Positions 7,252-15,459 of a DNA stretch of 43,480 nucleotides are shown here, piece after piece; the stretch's first letter is position 1; every line of letters starts with the position of its first letter. Below the pieces are notes generated by a model. The model searched no databases, was not told where the DNA came from, and saw only the letters and a list, made by a program, of their open reading frames with translations. Location of the stretch: contig CALMZO010000445.1 in the NCBI GenBank assembly GCA_937870825.1, positions 1-43,480 of the forward strand, written 5' to 3'. The position numbers and the translations under genes are program-made. This stretch comes from an uncultured Chloroflexota bacterium. Lineage in GTDB: Bacteria > Chloroflexota > Anaerolineae > UBA4142 > SHND01.

Positions 7252-9810
7252 ATGATTCGAAATCGTCTCGGTTGGTTTTTTATTGCTGCACTCGCAGTCA
7301 CGCTGATTGGCATTGGCGCGCTGCTCGTTTCGAGCGTGGTCGCGACGCCCATCGAAACGGGTCCGCGCGCCGCGTGGTTGTTGCTGAATGCGCGCGCATT
7401 GGGCAAACTCAATGTCACATGGGACGAGGCGACGGGCGTGCCGAATTTTATTTCGAGCAAGGATGCCAACGCGCGGATTCCGTACACCGCGAAACCCTAC
7501 GAACGCGGCAATCCCGAATTGATTGCGCGCGGCTTTTTGAAGGAAAACGCGTTGCTCTACAAACTCGGCGCGAGTGATTCATTCACCCTCCGCCGCATCG
7601 AACCCGACGCGCAGCTGAATTATTCGCACGTGCGGCTCGACCAAACCTTCCAGAACATTCCCGTTCATAACAAACAATTGGTTGTGCATCTTGACCCGCA
7701 AGAAAATATCGTCGCGGTCAACGGGCGTTTTGTGCCGAACCTCAACGTCATGACGGAACCGTTGGTCACCCCGCGTCAAGCCGAAGAAATCGCGCGCGAC
7801 GATTTGTTGAACAATCAATTACGCAGCGACGAACGCGCGCGCGTCACACCGAAAATTTTGTCAAACAAAACGCAGCTCGTGATTTATCTTGACGAGACAA
7901 ATGAAAACCACGCGACGTTGACATGGTATGTCACCATCATGACCGATTCGCCGCTCGGACAGTGGCGCTATTTTATCAACGCGCGGCGCGGCGCGGTGAC
8001 CGATGTGTATGATGAAGTGGAACACATCAAACAGCGTCAAACCTACTCTGCCGACAACGATACGGAAATTCCGGGACGTTTGCTGATTGAAGAAGGCGAA
8101 CGTTCGCGCGATGCCGTCGCGCAAGCCGCACACGACGGCGCGGGCAAAGTGTACGATTATTATTTCAACACCTTCAAGCGCGATGGGGTGGACGGACAAG
8201 GCGGCGCGCTCGTCTCCACCGTCCATTACGGCAGTGACCCGCAAGATGCCGAGAATGCTGCGTGGATTGGCGAATATCAACAAATGATTTACGGCGACGG
8301 CGGACGCATTTTCAAACCGCTGCCGTACGGCCTCGATGTGGTCGGTCACGAATTCACGCATGGCGTCATCGGCGCGACGGCGGGACTGGAATACAAATCG
8401 CAATCGGGCGCGTTGAATGAATCGTACGCCGATGTGTTTGGCGCGTTGATTGATAGAGGCAATTGGACGATTGGCGAAACCGTTATCAAATCTCCGCCGT
8501 TCCCGCGTCCGTTTTTGCGTTCACTCGAGGACCCGAACATGCAAGGCGCGTTCGATGTTCGCAATCCACTCGACGGCGTGGGACAGCCGAAACATGTCAA
8601 CGAGTACGCGCGCTTGCCCGTCAGTCGGCGCGGCGACAATGGCGGCGTTCACATCAACAGCGGCATTCCAAATCACGCCGCCTATTTGATGGGGCGCGTG
8701 ATTGGTCCCGACAAGTTGGAACAAATCTATTACCGCACGCTCACGCAATATCTCGGACCCGATTCGGAATTCATGGACGCCGCGCGCGCGACGGTGCGCG
8801 CCGCGCAAGACTTGTATCAAAACGGACCGGAAGTACAAGCGGTGCAAAGTGGCTTTAATGGCGTTGGGTTAAATGTCGGCGGTTCGGACAATGTTCCCGC
8901 GCCGCCGCCGACGACAACTCCCTCGAACAACAATGCGCCGCCGCCGCCATCCAATCAAGTGCCGCAGGGCTGCACGAATCTCATCCTCAACGGCTCGTTT
9001 GAAGATGATTCGGGCTGGCGCGATATTTCCGGCGAACGCAGTGTTTTGATTGATACCGAATTGCCGCGCACGGGCAAACGCAGTGCGTGGCTCGGCGGTC
9101 AAGACAAAGAACCGATTCAAACGATTTATCAAGACGTCGCAATTCCCGCGAACGCGACGCGCGTGCAGCTCGAATACTATCGCTTTTTGCATGAAGAGTT
9201 CAGCGGTTTTTCCGGTCTCTTGGCGGGCGACGCACAATTCGGCGCGGTGATTGCCAACACGCAAGGCAACATCATCGGCGCGGTGGAAAAACTAAATTCC
9301 TCTCAAGCCGATGACCGCTGGGTCGGCAAACAATTCGACCTCTCGCAGCTCGCGGGCAAAACGATTCGGCTCGCGTTCACTTCGGAAAATCCGCGCGGCA
9401 ATGTGAGCTCGATGTTTGTGGATGATGTCGCGCTCGTCGTTTGCACCACCGGCACTGCGCCCACCGTTCCGCAGACGGCGGCGAACACCGTGTATTTGAC
9501 CGGCGTGATTGAAGATGCAGACACGGGGCGCGGCGTGCAAGGCGCGCAGCTGTTCATCATGCGTCAGGGACTCTCCGCGTCGCAAGCGGCGGCGGATGAC
9601 CAAGTGACGCGCAGTGAAATTATCGCGTCTGCGCTTTCCGATGCGAATGGCGTGTATCAAACGGATGTGGCGCTGCCCGTCGGAAACACGTATAGTGTGA
9701 TTATTATTGCGCGGGGCTATCGCCCCATCGTCGCCGATGACGGCATTGAAATTCCACAAAACGCCGCGAATCCGTTTCAAGTGGACGCGACGCTGCGACG
9801 CAGTAGATAA
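7252..9810 (+). CDS. Secreted thermolysin-like (M4) metalloprotease with C-terminal accessory domains
   Basis: 852 aa. The start is placed at the second ATG because GAGGA (7241-7245) is 6 bp from it and touches the first ATG. A signal peptide or TM helix (about residues 8-28) is followed by an FTP/PepSY-type propeptide, then the M4 catalytic domain. Zinc ligands are HEFTH (366-370) and Glu390 in GALNESYADVFG, the exact thermolysin 19-residue spacing. The later GGVHINSGIPNHAAYL carries the catalytic His. After a Pro/Thr/Asn-rich linker comes a jelly-roll-like domain (ILNGSFEDDSGW onward) and a C-terminal carboxypeptidase-regulatory-like domain (LTGVIEDADTGRGVQGAQ). Likely an extracellular protease. 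It is divergent from the LuxR-type gene. Confidence 0.93.
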   Translation: MIRNRLGWFFIAALAVTLIGIGALLVSSVVATPIETGPRAAWLLLNARALGKLNVTWDEATGVPNFISSKDANARIPYTAKPYERGNPELIARGFLKENALLYKLGASDSFTLRRIEPDAQLNYSHVRLDQTFQNIPVHNKQLVVHLDPQENIVAVNGRFVPNLNVMTEPLVTPRQAEEIARDDLLNNQLRSDERARVTPKILSNKTQLVIYLDETNENHATLTWYVTIMTDSPLGQWRYFINARRGAVTDVYDEVEHIKQRQTYSADNDTEIPGRLLIEEGERSRDAVAQAAHDGAGKVYDYYFNTFKRDGVDGQGGALVSTVHYGSDPQDAENAAWIGEYQQMIYGDGGRIFKPLPYGLDVVGHEFTHGVIGATAGLEYKSQSGALNESYADVFGALIDRGNWTIGETVIKSPPFPRPFLRSLEDPNMQGAFDVRNPLDGVGQPKHVNEYARLPVSRRGDNGGVHINSGIPNHAAYLMGRVIGPDKLEQIYYRTLTQYLGPDSEFMDAARATVRAAQDLYQNGPEVQAVQSGFNGVGLNVGGSDNVPAPPPTTTPSNNNAPPPPSNQVPQGCTNLILNGSFEDDSGWRDISGERSVLIDTELPRTGKRSAWLGGQDKEPIQTIYQDVAIPANATRVQLEYYRFLHEEFSGFSGLLAGDAQFGAVIANTQGNIIGAVEKLNSSQADDRWVGKQFDLSQLAGKTIRLAFTSENPRGNVSSMFVDDVALVVCTTGTAPTVPQTAANTVYLTGVIEDADTGRGVQGAQLFIMRQGLSASQAAADDQVTRSEIIASALSDANGVYQTDVALPVGNTYSVIIIARGYRPIVADDGIEIPQNAANPFQVDATLRRSR

Positions 9811-9855
9811 TCCTTTCTCTCTCTCCTTGAAAGGAGAGGGGGCAGGGGTGAGGTA
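9811..9855. repeat. CTCTCC...GGAGAG palindromic element with GGGGTGAGG tail
   Basis: It fills the gap between the protease and the PrsW-like gene. The stem CTCTCCTT/AAGGAGAG is followed by GGCAGGGGTGAGG. Its tail supplies the purine-rich GTGAGG just before the next ATG. Related elements occur at 23349-23393 and 26986-27042. Confidence 0.8.
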
Positions 9856-9858
9856 CGC

Positions 9859-10806
9859 ATGGCTGAATCCCAACAGTACTGCTGCATTGACCACGAACCC
9901 GTTTCTCCGCCGTACAATGTACTAGGAGGGCGAATTTATTGCGCGCGGCATTTTGCGCTGGTGAACAAACCGCATCCCGGATTTTGGAAATCCGCCGTGT
10001 TGATGATTGTGGGCATGGGCGTCGTCAGCGGTGTTCTCGCGTATCTTTTGCGCGATGTTCAAGATTTGAATCGCCTGACGCTCATCATTGTCGGAGTCAT
10101 TCTCGCGATTGTGCCGACGGCGATATGGCTTGTCTATTTTTATCAACAAGACCACCTCGAACCGGAACCCAAAGAACGCATTGGCTCTGTGCTGCTCACG
10201 GCGCTTGTTCTCACCGATTTCATCGGCTTGCGTCTCATTCGCGATTGGTTCGATGTGGCGGGCTGGGCATCGTACAATAATTGGACCTCGCTCGGCGCGT
10301 CCATTTTCATCAATGGTTTCGTGTTCACGGCCATCATGTACATTGCGATTCGCATTTGGGTGTACAAGACGCCCGAATACGACGAGCGCATGGACGGCAT
10401 CATTTACGGAACGGTAGCGGGTCTCGGCGTTGCGACGCTGTTGAACTTGCATTACATCATTGACAATCAAGGCGTCGCGCTCGCGCCGGGCATCATCAAC
10501 GTCATCACCACCGCGCTCGCGCAAGCATCGTTCGGCGGTGTACTGGGCTATTTCATGGCACAAGCAAAATTTGAACACAAGCCCGTGTGGTGGCTGCCCG
10601 TCGGCGTCGTCGTTGCCGCAACGCTCAATGGTTTGTTCTCGTGGCTCATTGACGAAGTGAGCGCGACAGGTCTCACCGTCGAGCCGTGGCGTTCGCTCGC
10701 ATTCGGTCTCCTCGTCGCATTGTTCACCTTTGGCGCGTTGGTATTTTTAATGCAGCGCGCGCACGCGTTCACAATGCGTTCGCAAGGTGGCACGCTGACA
10801 TCTTGA
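9859..10806 (+). CDS. PrsW-like multi-pass membrane protein lacking the protease motifs
   Basis: 315 aa. A short N-terminal Cys/His segment (C8, C9, H12, C28, H31), possibly a metal-binding knuckle, is followed by about eight transmembrane helices. The arrangement, including DERMDGIIYGTVAGLGVA, matches the PrsW (site-1 intramembrane metalloprotease) core. The hallmark residues are absent: no EExxK helix before the DG motif, LLNLHY in place of the usual ENxxY, and no His in the next helix (ALAQASFGGVLGY). It is therefore probably a non-catalytic homologue. Neighbours are a secreted protease upstream and two envelope-type hypotheticals downstream. Confidence 0.75.
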   Translation: MAESQQYCCIDHEPVSPPYNVLGGRIYCARHFALVNKPHPGFWKSAVLMIVGMGVVSGVLAYLLRDVQDLNRLTLIIVGVILAIVPTAIWLVYFYQQDHLEPEPKERIGSVLLTALVLTDFIGLRLIRDWFDVAGWASYNNWTSLGASIFINGFVFTAIMYIAIRIWVYKTPEYDERMDGIIYGTVAGLGVATLLNLHYIIDNQGVALAPGIINVITTALAQASFGGVLGYFMAQAKFEHKPVWWLPVGVVVAATLNGLFSWLIDEVSATGLTVEPWRSLAFGLLVALFTFGALVFLMQRAHAFTMRSQGGTLTS

Positions 10807-10859
10807 TACCGATTATTTATCACTGTGCGTGTCCCCGCGCGACAGCCGAAACATAAACT

Positions 10860-11459
10860 ATGTCTGTCTCTACTCCGTCCATTCACGAATTTCGCACCTG
10901 GAACAAAGACTTGGGCGTTGCGCTCGTCGTCGTCATTTCGCTCGCGCTCGGTTTCGCGTTGAGTCAAGTCGTTATCAATCGCAGCAAAATGTACCAAGAA
11001 CCCGATTCGCCGTTTCGTTTGGAATATCCCGCGCGTTGGACGAATGCGGAATCGTTCCAAGACGTTTTGCTCAAAATTGAAGACCCCGCCGCGAACTCGG
11101 CATTCAAAACGACGCTCACGGTGGAAACGCGCGAACTCGACCCGTCCGCGCCGCCGACGATGCAGCAATTGGTGGACCGGCGCGTCGAACAGCGCGGCGC
11201 GCTCACGGCGTACCACTTTATATCCGAACGCGACACCACCGTCGCGGGCGCTGTCGCAAAAGAATTGCAATACACGTACGTTGTGCAACCGATTGACACA
11301 CCGCGCCGCGCGGCACTGCCCGTAGTGGTGATCGCGCGCGATTTTATTGTTTTGACTCCCACACGTTCATACTATTTCACGCTCGCCGCGTCCGAAGACG
11401 ATTTCGATTCCGCGAGCGCACGTATGGACGCGATTCTCGCATCGGTGAAATTACAATGA
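10860..11459 (+). CDS. Membrane-anchored PsbP/DUF1795-like hypothetical protein
   Basis: 199 aa. One N-terminal transmembrane helix (LGVALVVVISLALGFALSQVV, split as LGVALVVVIS and LALGFALSQVV) is followed by an extracytoplasmic alpha-beta domain beginning PFRLEYPARWTNAES. That beginning is typical of PsbP/Mog1-fold proteins that start with an 'F-x-x-x-Y-P-x-x-W' strand. The end, DDFDSASARMDAILASVKL, also fits that fold. Function is unknown. The stop overlaps the next start by 4 bp (ATGA), so the two genes are coupled. Confidence 0.75.
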   Translation: MSVSTPSIHEFRTWNKDLGVALVVVISLALGFALSQVVINRSKMYQEPDSPFRLEYPARWTNAESFQDVLLKIEDPAANSAFKTTLTVETRELDPSAPPTMQQLVDRRVEQRGALTAYHFISERDTTVAGAVAKELQYTYVVQPIDTPRRAALPVVVIARDFIVLTPTRSYYFTLAASEDDFDSASARMDAILASVKLQ

Positions 11460-12190
11460 GTGAAAAAAAGAAACCCGAAAAACGCGCGGCGAAACCGCGC
11501 AAACCCGCTCAAGAAAAAATGGAAATCGAACGCGGCGCACTCGACGACGCGCCAATGATTGGCGCCGAAACAAACAGCGCGGTTCTCGGCACGCTGTCAC
11601 AAGCATCTGCTGCGGAAGAAACGCCGCGCGCGGAAAAACCAAAACGCCCGGTACGGAAACAAGAGCGCGCGGAACAGCCAGACGCGCCAGTGGAAAGCGA
11701 CGCGGCAGAACAACCGGCTGCGCCCGCGCCCGGGGTATTGAGCGCGGAAGCCGCGCCCGGGGTATTGAGCGCGGAAGCCGCGCCCGGGGTATTGAGCGCG
11801 GAAGCCGCGCCGGAAGCCGAACCGTTAAAATTGCCGCGCGGAGGATTCATCGCGTTTCGCAAAAGCGGCGGCATACACTTTTCGACGCGCGAAGTGGTGG
11901 TCTATCCCGACGGACGCGTTGCGTATGATGCGCGCGGCGTGCCGCAAAAAGAATACAATCGCTTGCGCCGCGCCCTCAATGACGCGCAAATCATTTCGCT
12001 TCGCAAGCTGTTGGACCAAACCAATTTTTGGAAAGCAGAGAGCGGCGGACAACAAAACCCCGACGCGTTCGCGTACGAAATCGCCGCGCGTCTCGGTACG
12101 CGCTCCAATGAGGTCCAAGTGTTTGACGGGAGCGTTCCCGAAAATCTAAAACCGCTGATTGAACGGCTGACGAAACTTTTGCCCGAATAA
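11456..12190 (+). CDS. Hypothetical protein: disordered, repeat-bearing N-terminus plus small conserved C-terminal domain
   Basis: 244 aa. Residues 1-120 are Lys/Ala/Pro/Glu-rich and probably disordered, containing three exact copies of a 9-residue unit (APGVLSAEA). The C-terminal half (GGFIAFRKSGG...VVVYPDGRVAYDA...LNDAQIISLRKLLD) looks like a compact domain seen in small lipoproteins that report on a 'DGR' beta hairpin, but I cannot name the family. There is no signal peptide. It is translationally coupled to the PsbP-like gene upstream and is followed immediately by a strong terminator. Confidence 0.75.
   Translation: MSEKKKPEKRAAKPRKPAQEKMEIERGALDDAPMIGAETNSAVLGTLSQASAAEETPRAEKPKRPVRKQERAEQPDAPVESDAAEQPAAPAPGVLSAEAAPGVLSAEAAPGVLSAEAAPEAEPLKLPRGGFIAFRKSGGIHFSTREVVVYPDGRVAYDARGVPQKEYNRLRRALNDAQIISLRKLLDQTNFWKAESGGQQNPDAFAYEIAARLGTRSNEVQVFDGSVPENLKPLIERLTKLLPE
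11726..11806 (+). repeat. Three perfect 27-bp tandem copies
   Basis: Units at 11726-11752, 11753-11779 and 11780-11806 are identical and each encodes nine residues (APGVLSAEA). Perfect identity implies recent expansion, and copy number may vary between strains. Confidence 0.95.
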
Positions 12191-12247
12191 ATCAGAGACC
12201 CGTCCTCTTCGCCAAATTACGGCTTGGAAGGACGGGTCTCTGATTTT
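12190..12247. terminator. Bidirectional intrinsic terminator
   Basis: Perfect 17-bp arms AATCAGAGACCCGTCCT (12190-12206) and its complement (12229-12245), a loop that can pair further (GCC/GGC), and T or A runs on the outer sides. It lies between two convergent genes and serves both strands. It overlaps the stop codons on each side. Confidence 0.9.
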
Positions 12248-13893
12248 TACTCCATCGCGTAGACGATTTGGTTTCGTCCGCTGCGTTTCGCGCGATAGAG
12301 CGCCCGGTCAGACAGTTCATTCAACATCGCCGCGTCTGTCGCAGGCGGAACCGTGGCGATGCCGCCGCTCACGGTGACGTGAAAATCCACACCGTCCGAT
12401 TGCTGACGGATTTGTCCGAACGCCACGCGAATCTCTTCCATTACACCCCACGCGTCGCTGCCGTTGGTTTCCGGCAGAATCACGCCAAATTCTTCCCCGC
12501 CGTACCGTCCCAAAATATCCGTCTTGCGAAGACGCTGCTGCAGCAATCGCGCGAGACTTTTGATGATGCGGTCTCCGGTTGGATGTCCGTACGAATCATT
12601 CACCATTTTGAAATGGTCAATGTCCAACATGATAAAAGACAATTCGCCGTTGTAGCGCACTGCGCGCGCCACTTCGATTCCCAACTGCTCCTTGAAGCGC
12701 GTGTGATTCAAAAGGCCCGTCAGTGAATCGCGCTCCGCCAGTGCACGCAAAATGCGCGCGCGGCGCACGCGGCTCGACACGCTCGAAATCAAATGCGTCG
12801 CTTCAATCGGCTTGAGCAAATAATCGTCGCCGCCAAGCAGCATCGCCGAAAGACGCTTGTCCACATCCGTTTCGCCCGAAAGAAAAACAATCGGAATGCT
12901 CACATACGCTTCCTGCTGGCGCAGCACGGCGGCAAGTTCCAAGCCGTTCACATGCGGCATGTACAAATCGGTCAATATCAAATCGGGTCGAAATTCGTCC
13001 ATCGGCGGCATCACGTCCAACGGATTCAACACGACGCGCGTTTGCATTCCCGCGCTCTGCAGCGCAGTCGCATAGTACGCCGCGAGGGACGCATCATCAT
13101 CCACAATCAAAATGCGGTACGGGTCATCCCCGTGCTGGCTCGTTTGCGCGTTGAGGGTTTCCGTCAAGAGCGTCATCATGAGTGGCTTGACGAGATACGC
13201 GGTGGCGCCGTGCCGCGCCGCTTGCAAACGCGCGGACAAATCACTTGCGGTCGCAAGAAACAACCTGGGCAGGCGCGGGGTGCATTTTCCCAGCTCGTTG
13301 AGGCGCGCTAGCTGCGCGGCAGAAAATTTCGCTTGCGCGAAATCCCAATCCAACACAATCGCGAGGGGCTTGGACTCGACAAGCTCATCGCACTCGGGCA
13401 GCGCTTCACAGAGTTTCACGTCATAACCAAAATAACCGAGCTGCATTTCGATGTCGCGCGAACTCGCCGACGGGGGCATATATAACGTGACGCGCCGCGT
13501 GGGCGAGGAAGGCTCGGGAGCAGCGGGTGCTTTCCTTTCATGAATTTCGTTTACGCTCGTGCGCGTCGCGGTCAACGCACTTTCTTGCAGCTGCGCCAAA
13601 AGGGTTGCCAGCTGTGCGTGTTCAAAATGATTGGGCGGGGCTTCGGGATTGAGCTGCTTGGCAAACACTTCGAGCGAGCGCGCCGCTTGGCTGACACTTC
13701 CAAAGCCGTACGTTGCGCCCGAACCTGCGAGACTGTGCGCGAGGCGCGTGAACGTTACAAATTCATCGGCATTCCATTTGTCAGCGTCAACCTGATTCCA
13801 AATGTCATACAGCTGTTGAATTTTCGCGGTAAGATTCTGGCGATATTCCTCGCGCAGAGCATTGAATGCTTCTTGAAACTTGGCTTGGTCCAT
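12247..13893 (-). CDS. Hpt-REC-REC-GGDEF response regulator / diguanylate cyclase
   Basis: 548 aa. An N-terminal Hpt-like helical domain (phosphoacceptor His53 in LAHSLAGSG) is followed by a diverged receiver (about 133-245, keeping LDWDF and LVKPL), then a canonical receiver (about 260-375: VDDDAS, LTDLYMP, LKP), then a GGDEF domain (about 388-548) with DIDHFK and GGEEF, which predicts active c-di-GMP synthesis. It is the last gene of the minus-strand phosphorelay operon. It could receive phosphate from the large hybrid kinase upstream, through its Hpt or receiver domains, and convert it to c-di-GMP output. It shares the terminator at 12190-12247. Confidence 0.92.
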   Translation of the reverse strand: MDQAKFQEAFNALREEYRQNLTAKIQQLYDIWNQVDADKWNADEFVTFTRLAHSLAGSGATYGFGSVSQAARSLEVFAKQLNPEAPPNHFEHAQLATLLAQLQESALTATRTSVNEIHERKAPAAPEPSSPTRRVTLYMPPSASSRDIEMQLGYFGYDVKLCEALPECDELVESKPLAIVLDWDFAQAKFSAAQLARLNELGKCTPRLPRLFLATASDLSARLQAARHGATAYLVKPLMMTLLTETLNAQTSQHGDDPYRILIVDDDASLAAYYATALQSAGMQTRVVLNPLDVMPPMDEFRPDLILTDLYMPHVNGLELAAVLRQQEAYVSIPIVFLSGETDVDKRLSAMLLGGDDYLLKPIEATHLISSVSSRVRRARILRALAERDSLTGLLNHTRFKEQLGIEVARAVRYNGELSFIMLDIDHFKMVNDSYGHPTGDRIIKSLARLLQQRLRKTDILGRYGGEEFGVILPETNGSDAWGVMEEIRVAFGQIRQQSDGVDFHVTVSGGIATVPPATDAAMLNELSDRALYRAKRSGRNQIVYAME

Positions 13894-13923
13894 CTCGCCT
13901 CAAACAAAACTGCCAATCTGTGT

Positions 13924-15072
13924 TCAGTGCGTCACCTGGGTTCGGATCACTTCGGCGATGCGCGTAACCTGCTGGGCAAAGGGATGCTGCGGTTGCTCCA
14001 TCAAAATGGGCACGCCTCGATTCACACTCATCACAACGGGTCTTCCGCCGCTCATCAAGCGCAAAGGAATCGGTTTTTGCAGCGCGTTTTCAATTTCGCG
14101 CGCGGCGATGCCGACGGCGGAATCGGCGCGATTCAACACGAGTTGAATTTTGCCCAACACAATTCCCATTTGCGCCGCCAAATCCAAAAACGTTGTCGTA
14201 TTTTTCACCGGACCAATTTCGGGCGTCAAGACCATCACAATCAAATCAGACCGTTCCAACAGCGACAGGGTGCGTTCGTCATAATTCACGGCACAATCCG
14301 CAAGAACAAAATCGTACGTGTCTGTCAAAATTTCCAGCACGCGCTTTAATGCTTCCGGTTCGATTCGTTCGGCATCTTCGGGACGGTACGGACTGAGCAG
14401 CACCTGGACATTCGATTCGTGCCGAATCAACACTTTCGACAACACTTGGTCATCCAAATCATCCGCGCGCGTAATCAAATCGAGAATTGTCCGCGACGGC
14501 GCGAGATTCAGATGAGCGCCCACATCGCCAAACGAAAAATCGGCGTCGAGCAACGCCACGCGCGAGTTTTGATTTCGCGCCAACGCGACGGCAAGGTTCA
14601 CCGCGAGGGTGGTCTTGCCCACGCCGCCTTTTGCGCCAAAGACACTTACGAGATGCCCGCGCTGCGCCGGTTTGGGCGTTGCACCGCTGACGCCTTGACT
14701 GCGCGCCAGCAGGGCTTTGACGCGAAAGGCAAGCTCTTGCGGTTCAAAGGGCTTGGTCAAATAATCGTCCGCGCCCGCATTGAATCCCGCCAACTTGTCG
14801 CGAATATCGCTTTGGGCGGTGAGCATCAGAATCGGCGTCAAACTCGTCTGCCGCAGGTCGCGCAGGCGGCGGCACAAGGTGTAACCGTCTATGCCGGGAA
14901 GCATCACGTCAAGAATCGCGAGGTCGGGCGGATGCGCGGCGGCATAGCTGAGTGCTTGTTCGCCCGTCGTCACAATGTGAATACGATAGCCGGATTGCTC
15001 CAACACCAGCCGCAACAATTTGCCGATAGCGGGGTCGTCGTCCACAACGAGAATCAGAGCGTCTTGGGTCAT
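13924..15072 (-). CDS. Receiver domain fused to a CpaE/ParA-type ATPase
   Basis: 382 aa. The N-terminal receiver (1-125) has VDDD, phosphoacceptor Asp55 in LDVMLPG, and LTKPF. After a linker comes a ParA/MinD-family ATPase (about 140-382) with the deviant Walker A GAKGGVGKTT (Lys148 and Lys153), LLDADFSFGD and LADCAVN. CpaE-type proteins have this layout but usually with a degenerate receiver; here the receiver residues look intact. Probable role: phosphorylation-controlled positioning of a polar or surface structure; this is inference. It lies 30 bp from the downstream GGDEF gene and 3 bp from the upstream receiver gene. Confidence 0.9.
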   Translation of the reverse strand: MTQDALILVVDDDPAIGKLLRLVLEQSGYRIHIVTTGEQALSYAAAHPPDLAILDVMLPGIDGYTLCRRLRDLRQTSLTPILMLTAQSDIRDKLAGFNAGADDYLTKPFEPQELAFRVKALLARSQGVSGATPKPAQRGHLVSVFGAKGGVGKTTLAVNLAVALARNQNSRVALLDADFSFGDVGAHLNLAPSRTILDLITRADDLDDQVLSKVLIRHESNVQVLLSPYRPEDAERIEPEALKRVLEILTDTYDFVLADCAVNYDERTLSLLERSDLIVMVLTPEIGPVKNTTTFLDLAAQMGIVLGKIQLVLNRADSAVGIAAREIENALQKPIPLRLMSGGRPVVMSVNRGVPILMEQPQHPFAQQVTRIAEVIRTQVTH

Positions 15073-15075
15073 AAT

Positions 15076-15459
15076 TCAGCCGCGCATCCAAATACCGCAA
15101 ATCGTTTCGGACAATGTCATCGGGTCGAAAGGTTTCGAGATGACATCGAGCGCGCCCAATTGTTTGTAATGCGCGATTTCGTGCGCTTGCACTTTGGCCG
15201 TAATGAAAATGACCGGCGGTGTTGCATCTGCCAGCTTGGTGCGCAGCGCTTCAAACGTCGTCGGACCGTCCATCCCCGGCATCATGACGTCCAACAGAAT
15301 CAAGTCCGGTGCAAACCTCGGAACATGTTCCAGCGCCTCTTGCCCCGAGCTGCAGAGTTGTACCGTGAAACCGCCGACGGCTTCGAGGGCAAGTTGACCC
15401 ACCGCTTGAATATCCGGGTCATCTTCGACCAGCATAATCCGTTCCAGGGGTCTTGTCAT
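15076..15459 (-). CDS. Single-domain response regulator
   Basis: 127-aa stand-alone receiver: acidic pocket VEDDPD, phosphoacceptor Asp57 in LLDVMMPGMDG, ITAK and SKPFDP. There is no output domain, so it probably works as a phosphate shuttle between the hybrid kinase (whose stop overlaps its start by 4 bp, ATGA) and the downstream receiver-ParA and Hpt-REC-REC-GGDEF proteins. Confidence 0.93.
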   Translation of the reverse strand: MTRPLERIMLVEDDPDIQAVGQLALEAVGGFTVQLCSSGQEALEHVPRFAPDLILLDVMMPGMDGPTTFEALRTKLADATPPVIFITAKVQAHEIAHYKQLGALDVISKPFDPMTLSETICGIWMRG

